DNA of 31,206 nt, taken from positions 1-31,206 of the forward strand of contig CAKKTI010000254.1 in the NCBI GenBank assembly GCA_920105805.1, read 5' to 3'. Of the stretch, positions 11,036-21,400 are shown one piece after another (positions within the stretch are counted from its first letter, which is position 1; the number at the start of each line of letters is the position of its first letter). The notes under the pieces are model-generated. The model was not told the origin of the DNA. It made no database searches and was given only the letters and a program-made list of their open reading frames with translations. Position numbers and translations under genes: made by a program. Origin of the DNA: Condylostoma magnum (taxonomy: Eukaryota; Ciliophora; Heterotrichea; Heterotrichida; Condylostomatidae).

Positions 11036-11640
11036 TTTTAGATAATATGATAATTGGGGCTTAAGTTAGGGTTGTTTGGTAATAGTATTTAGAGTGTTAT
11101 AATTGTAGTCTTATGGATTCATTGAAAGGGTTGGATTTTTTGGGGCATTATATTTTTGAATGCATATAGATTAATTGTTATATGAAGAAGTGTTACGGGA
11201 AGATTAATGTAGTTAGCTTTAGTAGAGGCAAATCGTTTAATTTGTATGCTAGTTATAATTTAATGTTACATTAACAAATTTTAAAGATAAATGAATAAGT
11301 TATGAGTATACTTAGCATAGAATTTGTAAGATAAAATACTTTTCAGTTAAGCTACAAGCAGATAAAGTTTATCCCCGAACAAAATGTATGAATGTGACTT
11401 TTATAAAATTATCATTAAAGGTATTAGGATTTATTTACAGCTCATTTTATAATATTTTAGCTTTAATAAAGCTTATTGAAGTGATTTAATTAGAAAAACA
11501 AGACACTTTAATTCCTCGTATAATGATCCAAGGCTAAAATATGAAATGTATAACAATCAACACTTTACTCATCACTCAATGAACAAACATCTAAAGCATA
11601 ATATTTTAATTGATCTTCATATAAATCTATTTCTATTATA
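11036..11640. other. Longest gene-poor interval of the window
   Basis: About 600 bp between eL43 and the ANF-like receptor, far longer than the other gaps. The first 200 bp are G/T-rich on the plus strand, the rest AT-rich. An ATG at 11113 opens a frame of 92 codons to TGA 11389. It shows no domain or signal, and such a frame is expected by chance when only TGA closes frames, so I do not call it a gene. No tRNA cloverleaf or B-box-like GGTTCGA element is visible. The right part must hold the promoter of the receptor gene. Confidence 0.5.
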
Positions 11641-14600
11641 AATATGAAATTTTCCCTGATTGTGCTTTGCTTTCAGTTAGCATCATCTCAAATTTAGTGT
11701 GCTTACATCACTGACCACGAGGTCTAGTTGAATTCAGGTGATGTTTATCCTTGTGAGTTAGTGACAGCCTAAAAAGGAATATAACCTGAGCAATACCTGA
11801 TCTAATATCTCTCCATAGATAAGTATTTGAGCGGTTACAAATATATTCAATAAGCATCTCATAATAACATCTTAGTTGACTTATATGGAACTTTTACCCC
11901 CAATGAGGATATTCTCAGCTTCATCAATACAAAAAGTGACTATGAAAGGGCGGTATGATCGATTTTAGACAAATTTGATTGGAAAGATCGCCTAGTGTTA
12001 ATAAGTAATAAACAAATTGATAATATACAGGCTTCTTAATATATAAGGGATCGTTTAGACAATGAATTTTACTTCTCTTTCCCAGAAAACTCATTTGAAG
12101 GTAATACAGACAACATCATTTTCAAAATAGCAAAACCATTGGGACTCAAGTTCTTCGTATGCTTAGGAGACTAAAACCTTTGCTCAAATATTAATCATAG
12201 TTTCTTAGCTTTCAAATTGAATAAAAAAGGCATGGTATTAATAGCTATAGGCAATGGCTGCAGAGGATTAACTATAGAAGGGTCTCTTTGCCTAAGTTTT
12301 AAAGAAGAAAATCCTAATTTAGCCTAAAGTTCAGTTTACCTTTAAAGATTTAGAGTGGTGTAACAAATAGTTGAGGATATAGAGTTATCTTAATACTGCA
12401 AGACCAGTGATATCAGTTGCTTTAAATAAAAACTAAAAGAGGCATTAGATCAAGATGTTGTATAAAAGGACTTAATCATTTTTAACTTACAAGACAAAGA
12501 ATGAAAAGTAGTTGGTGACTTTATCTAATAGCTCAATTTGTCTCAAGATTTAGTATTTGTAGGAGGGACGAAAGAAATACCAGATTCCTCTTAATTCGAA
12601 GTAGTATTTACAACTAACACTGATCCAAATGAGGTAGATGGGTCAGTTAATGGAGACATTGAGCGATATACTATGAGCTACGACCTTCTGGTTGAAGAAT
12701 ACAACAAAAGCTCAGAAATTCTTCCACATTATAAGCTCATCAGAAACGATATAAAAGGCTGTGGAGTAATTATTCCAGATTATGAGTAAACACTCCAATG
12801 CGTGCAAAACTTCAAAGGTAATTTCGGAGTTGCATGAATCCAATCTTGATTTATCTACTAAATACCGCTAATATTTGAAGCTTTGAAGGAGACGTAGTAG
12901 CAGGTGCTGCTAATAAGTAATATAAGTGCAACCACAGCATTTGAAGACCCCGAAGAATACCCTCTAACTGTCAGCGTATTTTAAACATTTAAGACAGCTA
13001 CTGATATGTATTGCTAGGTTCTCAATAATCTAGACTGAAATATCATTACAATGTACTATGATAACTGGGTTATGGAGTACGGAGATTTAATGGTGTAATC
13101 TGCTGAGACATTTGGAGTTGATATAGAGAATCTAGAGCAAATGCCTTTAAACTGAGATAATGATCTAGAGTCTTTAGAAGAGTAAGGAGATTATATAGAA
13201 TCAATTATGAACTCTAAGTCAAGAATTATTATCATTTTTTGCCTTTATGATAAATTTCATTTAGTTCCAGAAATTATTTATGAATATGCAAAAATTAGAG
13301 GGTTTATTATGATTCATGGACTGCCAACATGGGAAAAGATATATATTCCATCTCCTGAGAAAGATTATTTGAAGGAAATAACAAGTGGAGCATTAAGCTA
13401 TGATATTGGAATGTACTTCAGAGATACAGGAGAGTATCTGGAGCAATTATTTCAACAAAAACTAGGAAGTGCCCATATACAAACATGCTAAGGGGCAGAT
13501 CCTCTAATATTTCTTATAGAAAGCATCGATTATTGCATTAGAAGGGGATTTGATCATTATGATCCTTTAGTAATTAGGTTTGTTATGACTGGAATGAGAG
13601 TTAGAGGTTGTACTGGTATTTTGAAATTGAGTAAAAATAAAAATACAAGAGATTTAGATGCATTCTAGTTTTATAGTAATATGTGGGAAGATGATACCTA
13701 TATTAAAAGATTTTATTTTGAATTTAACCCTGATTCATCTATTAAATTGACTTATAATGAAAATTTTACTCATGTTTGGCCAGATGGAACTACAGGGAAA
13801 GTTCCAGCTATAAGGACTTTTACTCATGATTGTTATTACGAGGATAAAGGTAGCTTTTCTATTGGATAAACTCTATCATTTTGCATGACTGCATCATTAA
13901 CTATAGTATTTATTTTCTTTGTATTTCTTGCATATAGAAAAAGGGAAAATTATGCTATTCCTCATATTGATAACTAACTTTTTGTATGTTGGTAAGATTT
14001 ACTTATTTTAGCAGGATTTATAATTGATCCAATAATATTCATTTCCTATGGATTTGATATTAGTTTTATTTATTTGCCTGCTTAATAATTAATATACTTG
14101 ATAACACTTTACCTGTTTAAACTAGATAATTCAATTTATGTAGAACAGGGATGGGTAGTGGGAATTTGCTGCTCATTAATTATTATATTTTGCATAGTAA
14201 CTTATAGTGCAAGATAGCATCATCAAAGATATTCTATAAGGCTGTACTATGTATTCAGAATAGGAGAAACTTTAATTCCTCTTTTTAGTAAGTTTCTATT
14301 CATTCCGATTATTATATTGTTATCACAGCACTTTGTTTGCTTTTAAGGAGAAGAAGAATGGAAATTTAATTGGTATTGGAATTGTGATATACCCTGCTAT
14401 GATTAGAATCATATTATTATAGTAATTATAAGCATTGTTTTTCTTATAGTTTTTGGATTCTTATCAGTACTTAACACAATATTCTGGACTAGTTATAATA
14501 TCTATATGCACTAGGTTTAATTCTCTATAAAATCCTTATTCATTCAGATTACTATAAAGCTTTTATTTGTCATGAGTACTTATATAGCTATATTTAGTAA

Positions 14601-15219
14601 AGTCTACTAAGAAATAGTCAGCTGTATAGTTTTGTTAGTAAACTTTCTACTGATTTATAAGTACGGACGAATGAATGATACAGCTTTTTAAAGATATTGG
14701 ATTTTATCCTCCTTATTCCCAATAGGTATTGCTGCATACTTATTAACTTTAAAAAGAGTATTTGACATAAGTCTAACGTATATTGATTTACTATTTGGCT
14801 TAAGTTATGTGCTAGTGTTTTTAGGGTTGGTATATTACAGTAGTAAAAAGGTTAGCTCAAGAATTACTATGCCAAAAAGAATAAGCGTAGAAGTTCTAAT
14901 AAAGTTTGTTTTTAATCAAAGGTCAATTGATGTGTTTTACAGTGAGCGTACTGAATATAATTCTGTACTAAACATTTTAAGAGCAAATTCTATGGAGTTT
15001 TATAAAAGACAACAATAGTTTATAATCAGTTTTTGGTATAAATCAGTAACTTTATTTAATAATCTTAAGAATAAAGCAGTTATTATTGCTATAAACCTAA
15101 ATTATAGTATAAAACTTGATATTTCCCTTTATATATCATTTCTAGCATATATTGATAAGTAAATGCTAGCCTTACTAGATAATATAAACGTTTTATATCA
15201 CTCTTGGAATATCTTATAA
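11641..15219 (+). CDS. Receptor with ANF/periplasmic-binding-like ectodomain and about ten membrane helices
   Basis: About 1192 residues. A signal peptide (MKFSLIVLCFQLASSQ) is followed by an ectodomain to about residue 740. Its second half (residues about 450-600) reads like a type 1 periplasmic-binding/ANF ligand-binding domain: a helix with TATDMYCQVLNNLDWNIITMYY, then SRIIIIFCLYDKF, then a strand-rich end with KRFYFEFNPDSS and the Trp-Pro-Asp-Gly turn. The first half (SILDKFDWKDRLVLIS) looks like another copy. About ten hydrophobic helices follow (residues 745-1060), then a cytoplasmic tail. Receptors of this shape bind small ligands at the cell surface; the ligand is unknown. Internal TGA codons are read as Trp. 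No TGA closes the frame before the phosphatase in the same frame. TAA 15217 is chosen as the end; TAG 15016, TAA 15160 and TAA 15250 are alternatives. Confidence 0.7.
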
Positions 15220-15264
15220 AATTTCTTTATGTTTGCTGCACCAATTTCTTAAAAACTAATAAAA

Positions 15265-16362
15265 ATGCTACTTTTATTACATCTAGCCCTTAGTTAAAAT
15301 TTACTGTTTGTAGTAGAAGTTGCAAGACACGGAGCCCGTGGACCTGAAGAAATATACCAATTTAACTAGGATCACTGAAACTCCGACTAAATATACGAAC
15401 TAACTCCGAATGGCTACAGATAGCATTTTCTAATAGGGTAAGAACTTAGAAGAAGATACATAGAAACTAGGCATTTACTCTCATAAGAATTCGATAAATC
15501 AGAACTTAAAGCCTATTCTACAATATCTGCTAGAACAATCGATAGTATTGAAAGTTAATTACGAGGATTATACCCCAAACAGTCTAGAAAGGTAAATTCT
15601 GTAATAAACAGTTCCCCTCCAATTCAAATTCACAATATAGATCAAATACAGTCTTAACTAGGTGAGAGTATGCTATTAGATGACGTAAACATAGTCCCTA
15701 TAAATTCAGACAGAGATAATAAGCATGATTTCGGCCGACATAAACCCGAGAACTGTTAAATAATAGAAAATATTAATGAAGAGCTAAAGAATAGCCAGGA
15801 ATATAGAAACAGAGAGTAATTTTGGCAATCTAATCTATTTCCATACCTAAGCGCAATATCAGGTAAAGATATTGATTCTATTCCAGAGGCATCAGCCCTA
15901 GCTGGATCTTTAATCTGTGATTAATAAGAGGATTATGGATTGCCTTAATAATTATCGTAGGCTATGTTTGATTAACTGATTGATTTACGACTGTTTTACC
16001 ATACCTATATTCCGTTTCATGATGGCAGGGCTAGAGTTGCTATGTGTAGTGAGTTTTTCAGTGATTTGTTAAAAAACATGCAGTAAGCCTTAGATGGAGG
16101 AAGACTGAAATTCATTATTTACTCAGGACATGATTCTACACTAATTGGATTCCTTTCTTGTCTAAATTACAACATACAAGAAATGCCTGAATTTGCTTCT
16201 ACTTTGATTTTTGAGCTATATGATAACTAACAGGTAAACATCTCTTACAACGACAATATCATAGGCCTATAAAACTCTAATGACCCAGTGCAATTTGACG
16301 CGTTTAAAGCATATTTGTCAACTTACATAGTAGAAGATATAGATAGATTTTGTAGTAATTAA
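15265..16362 (+). CDS. Secreted histidine acid phosphatase (branch 2 histidine phosphatase)
   Basis: About 365 residues. A short signal peptide (MLLLLHLALSQ) is followed at once by the active-site motif RHGARGP (Arg21, His22), where His22 is the phosphoacceptor. The general-acid motif is GHDST with His289 and Asp290 (16129-16134). The stretch DHWNSDQIYELTPNGYRQH, with its Trp encoded by TGA, matches the family segment Trp-x-x-x-Gly-x-x-x-Leu-Thr-x-x-Gly. It hydrolyses phosphomonoesters in lysosomes, food vacuoles or outside the cell. The C-terminal segment DAFKAYLSTYIVEDIDRFC with a final Cys fits the family end, and the tandem TAA TAA (16360-16365) follows directly. It lies 45 bp after the receptor in the same frame, and the MPPED-like gene starts 1 bp after the second TAA. 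Confidence 0.85.
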
Positions 16363-16366
16363 TAAC

Positions 16367-17089
16367 ATGCAGAATATATCAGTGCACGATGGAAGTTAAT
16401 AAAAGCCTGTGAATCACGCCCGATTCGTATGTGTTTCAGATACACATTGCAGACATAACTTTGAAATACCAAATGGAGACGTTCTCCTTCATGCAGGAGA
16501 TTTTTCAAATTGTGGAGAACCGTGTGATATCGAAAAATTTAATTATTACCTCGCCTCACTACCGTTTTAACACAAAATAGTTATAGCTGGAAACCATGAA
16601 CTATCATTTGACATAAAAAACCAAGAAAAAGTAAGAAGGAACTTTCCTTTGATGGATAGTATTGATATAGTCCGGACCAGAGCAATGCTCACTAACTGTA
16701 TTTACTTAGAGGATTCTGGGTGCTAAATTTTTGGGTATAAAATATGAGGAAGTCCATGGTAGCCTGAGTTTCTTGACTGGGCTTTTAACTTAGAAAGAGG
16801 GAAATCTTTAGCTGAGAAATGATCATTAATTCCAGAGAATACAGACATTTTAATTACACATGGACCTCCATATGGATTTTGTGATAAAATTAGAACTGGG
16901 CAATCTGTGGGATGTGAAGATCTATTGAATACTGTTAGGTATATTAAGCCAAAAATTCATCTATTCGGACATGTGCATGAGGGGTATGGTGTAGATAGAA
17001 ATGATAACACTGTTTTTATTAATGCATCCATATGCACGTCACGATATAGATCGGAAAATAAACCAATTGTATTTGATCTTCCAGTATAA
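16367..17089 (+). CDS. MPPED1/MPPED2-like metallophosphoesterase
   Basis: A protein of 240 residues with the full calcineurin-like metallophosphoesterase motif set: SDTH (24-27), HAGDFS (42-47), GNHE, THGPPYG and GHVHEG. The segment GSPWQPEFLDWAFNLERGK is nearly the same as in animal MPPED2, as is SLIPENTDILITHGPP. Two Trp codons in these segments are TGA (16745, 16820). MPPED2 is a metal-dependent phosphodiesterase acting on cyclic nucleotides in vitro; the physiological substrate is unclear. The product ends KPIVFDLPV and then TAA, just where the family ends (PIIFDLP). No in-frame TGA follows before the next gene, so this TAA must be a working stop. The ATG at 16367 lies 1 bp after the TAA TAA of the phosphatase, and no later in-frame ATG precedes the first motif. 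Confidence 0.9.
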
Positions 17090-17171
17090 AGTAGTAATTA
17101 GATTTAGTTTAATCAGTATATTTTACAGGAATTTTAAGTTTAAAGCGTTTGCATATTTAATATAATAAAGA

Positions 17172-18320
17172 ATGGAAGATCTATATAAAAACAGTTAATA
17201 AGTAGCATAGTAAAATCAAGCTATGATATAATCACAATTGTTTCTATCAGTTAATGATTAGATTTAATTAACAAATACTGATAATAATTGTACAAATCAA
17301 TTACTTATGAAAAAAATGTAAAAACTTCACCAGCTGAAATCATTAAACAATAGTGGAAATTTTGTCAATTATATTTAAGATTCAAGTTACATTGATAACT
17401 TAAAAAAATCTAACAAAAAGTATCAATAAACTCTAAGAAAAGTAAGTCTATTTTTTGATTTTCTAGAAAACAAAGTTGATTCATTTTTTGATAATTAATA
17501 TACTGAAGAAACTACTAAAATTGAGCATTAAAAAGGTATTAAATAAGATTCAGACTGAAAATAACAATTAAAAGAATTTGATAATAAATTTGATAAACAA
17601 TAGAATAACATAAAAAGCCAATTAAATGACTTTTAGTAGCTTTTTCATCATTATATTTCTTAAGTTGGAAATCTAAAAAATGAGCTTGCTACAGCTAAAA
17701 TTTAAGCCTAATCTAGAGAAACTGCTTACTAATAGTAAATAGAATAAATGTAATGATAAATTCATTATTTCAGGGATAATTATGTTCATAAAGAGAATAA
17801 GGTTTTCCTTTTAGATAAAGATGACGACGAATAAAATGATTATTCATAAAGTAACAGTTAATTCAGTACTCATTAAACAATTGATGATTAAAACTGCTGT
17901 TAAATCCTTTCACATGATTAGTAAATAGAATACGAGTTCATTTTAAAGCAAATCTAAAACATAGTTCATTCAGTTGGTAGAAACAAAATGAATGATTAAG
18001 CTAAAGCGCTATAGACTTAGTATTATTAATAACTTAGAAATAGTGAGATTTGAAATCAAAACTACAAAATTGTTATGTAGGTATAAAGAATAGTTAATAA
18101 ATTTAATATACTTTATATGGAGTCTCAAAAATCACATAAAAGTTATACTTAAATAAGTTAAACATACTCCGGAATTAATGATTTAAAAATAAGTCAAAGT
18201 AGCAGAGTAAATTAAAGCATACAACGAATCAAATCAAAAATGACCAATATACACTAGACCTCTACTAAATCTCAAAAGTATTCAATGATGTATAAGAGAC
18301 GAATAAGTGCAAAACGATGA
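17172..18320 (+). CDS. Hypothetical coiled-coil protein
   Basis: A protein of 382 residues rich in Gln, Asn, Ser and Lys. The middle (about residues 75-230) has heptad-like spacing of Leu, Ile and Phe within charged and Gln-rich sequence, for instance KIQAQSRETAYQQQIEQMQQ, so a coiled coil is likely. There is no signal peptide or membrane helix. The C-terminal part is basic and polar, ending near MMYKRRISAKR before TGA at 18318; TAA codons follow within about 25 bases. A large share of its Gln residues use TAA or TAG. No family is recognised. It sits between the MPPED-like gene (82 bp upstream) and the giant surface protein, all on the plus strand. Confidence 0.6.
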
Positions 18321-18452
18321 GTATTAATTTATGTTAATTACTAATACATTAATAAAATTTCACTAATCTATAAAGTGCATTACAATATATATTTAAGTAC
18401 ACTATTATAAAATCAACATGTTGAATATAATTTTACCATTACTTTATTAAAT

Positions 18453-21400
18453 ATGCTTACCTTTCTTTGCATATCTTTCCTTATCCTAAACCTACAAGCT
18501 TTAGATTTCATCGACCTTGATTTTACCTAGCAATGCCAACAATAACTAACTTACTCATCAACTAACATAGGTACATTAGGAAGCTCTACTTCCCCAGAGG
18601 CTTAAGACCCAACTTGCATGCCAGATGGAGTATACTTTAAATCTGATGATTTTATAAGCCTTGATCTCCTTGGGTTTAAGGATGGAACTCTTTTTACTAA
18701 TTTCTGGATTTATACCACATCTCCAGGAATTATTTATACAATTTACAACCCTGATGCCAGTATTGCATTATAGGTACTAATTGACTCGTCCTAAAGACTT
18801 TAATTCAAAATAAAAAGTGATAATAATGGAGAACTATAAGGCAATTCAAGCCCTTACTCTATTCCATTAAATAAATGAGTATCAATATCATTTTAGATTA
18901 CTTAAATCTTAAGCTTATCTATCAATTATTAGATTGGAGGTATGGGATCTGGCATAGCTGTTACTTAATTCGGTTCAGATTGAGATGTAGACTATATAAA
19001 TTCAACATTTAGACTTGGAGAGGGATTTGAAGGAGGACTAAGATCTTTTTACTCGAGTGATGATTTAATAAGTACCAAAAGCTTTACTACTGTTTGTAAT
19101 TGCAGCGGAATTGCTTGCTTAACTGGAGAATGCACTACAGCGGTTAATTCATTAAGTTGTCCGCAAAACTCAGCAGATAGTAGTAATAATTGCCTAGAAT
19201 CCCCTAATGAGTGTCCTATAAATTGCACTACTTGTTCGGATAGTAGCACTTGCACATAGTGCAATGATCTATATTATGTTTAGCCTGATAATAGTTGTAA
19301 TTGATAATGCCCGGATAGTTATTATACAGATAGTTCCTCTGTACTGAGGTGTAGCAGTTGTGTAGATAATTGTAAGCAGTGTCAAAATGGAACTTAATGT
19401 GAGGATTGTGATGATTCATACTTTTTAAATGAATCTGATAATTTGTGCGTCGCTGTATGTGGAACTGGCACTTTTAGTGATAATTCAACCAGTGTTTAAA
19501 AATGCTTGAATTGTATTAGTAATTGTGATTAATGTACTAATCAAACAAGCTGTTAAACTTGCTCAAATACTTATTACCTTCAACTAGATAATACATGTGC
19601 ATAAAATTGTCCAGATAATTACTATAAAAACGATATTGTGCCAGCGTAATGCTCATAGTGCATATCTAATTGCAAATAATGCTCAAATAATAGTTAATGT
19701 GAAGATTGCTCTGATGATTTCTTTTTAGATGTAAGTAACAATACATGTATTGCATCATGTGGAACTGGAACATATCAGGATACATCTACTTCGATTCAAA
19801 AGTGTTCTAATTGCCCTACTAATTGTGATGCTTGTACTAATGGATTAAATTGTATTAACTGTAAGTCACCTTATGTTTTATAGCCGGATAACACATGTTC
19901 GAGTACTTGTCCAGTTTAATATTATATTAATGGAGCTGTCTGTAGTAATTGTATAGCTAATTGTGATACATGTACTGATAATACGGCGTGCATACATTGT
20001 ACAAACACATACTTTTTATAAACAGATAATACTTGTAATACAACATGTCCTACAGGAACTTTCAAGGATTCATCCCTAGCCCATCCAGCTTGCAGTAGTT
20101 GTATATCTAATTGTGATACATGTACTGATAATGCGGCATGCATACATTGTACAAACACATACTTTTTATAAACAGATAATACATGCAGTACAACATGTCC
20201 AACANNNNNNNNNNNNNNNNNNNNNNNNNNNNNNNNNNNNNNNNNNNNNNNNNNNNNNNNNNNNNNNNNNNNNNNNNNNNNNNNNNNNNNNNNNNNNNNN
20301 NNNNTGCAGTACAACATGTCCAACAGGAACATTCAAGGATTCATCACTTACTCATCCAGCTTGTAGTAGTTGTATATCTAATTGTGATACATGTACTGAT
20401 AATACGGCATGCATACACTGCACAAATACATACTATTTATAAACAGATAATACATGCAGTACAACATGCCCTACAGGAATGTTCAAGGATTCATCACTTA
20501 CTCATCCAGCTTGTAGTAGTTGTATATCTAATTGTGATACATGCAATGATAATACAGTGTGTATACATTGTGCAAATACATACTATTTATAAACAGATAA
20601 TACTTGTAGTACAACATGCCCTACAGGAATGTTCAAGGATTCATCACTTACTCATCCAGCTTGTAATAATTGCATTTCTAATTGTGATGTATGTACTAAT
20701 AATACGGCATGCATACATTGTACAAATACATACTATTTATAGCCAGATAATACTTGCAGTATAACATGCCCTACAGGAACATTTAAAGATTCATCCTTTA
20801 CTCATCCAGCTTGTAATAATTGCATTTCTAATTGTGATACATGTACTAATAATACGGCATGTATACATTGTACAAATACATACTTTTTATAACCAGACAA
20901 CACTTGCAATACAACATGCCCTACAGGAATGTTCAAAGATTCATCACTTACTCATCCAGCTTGTAATAATTGCATATCTAATTGTGATGTATGTACTGAT
21001 AATACTGCGTGTATACATTGTGCAAATACATACTTTTTATAAACAGATAATACTTGCAATACAACATGCCCTACAGGAATGTTCAAGGATTCATCCCTAA
21101 CCCATCCAGCTTGTAATAATTGCATATCTAATTGTGATATATGTACTAATAATACAGCATGCATACATTGTGCAAATACATACTTTTTATAACCAGACAA
21201 CACTTGCAATACAACATGCCCCTTTGAAACCTTTGCTGACTCCTCTTTAGCTATTCCTGCTTGTAATAACTGCCCTTAAAATTGTGAAATTTGTCCTAAT
21301 CAATCCTTCTGTACTTAATGCAGTCCTGGGTATATTCCTAATTAAACCAACATAAGCTGTAGTAATTATTGCCCAGACAACTAATATGAAGACACCTCAA

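Noticed and set aside
11113-11391. 92-codon frame after eL43
   Set aside because: No domain, signal peptide or compositional support. Frames of this length are expected by chance when only TGA closes them.
19922-21209. Several frames on both strands across the 150-bp array
   Set aside because: They repeat with the array, run through N bases and lack the Cys pattern. The true frame gives regular CxxC repeats.
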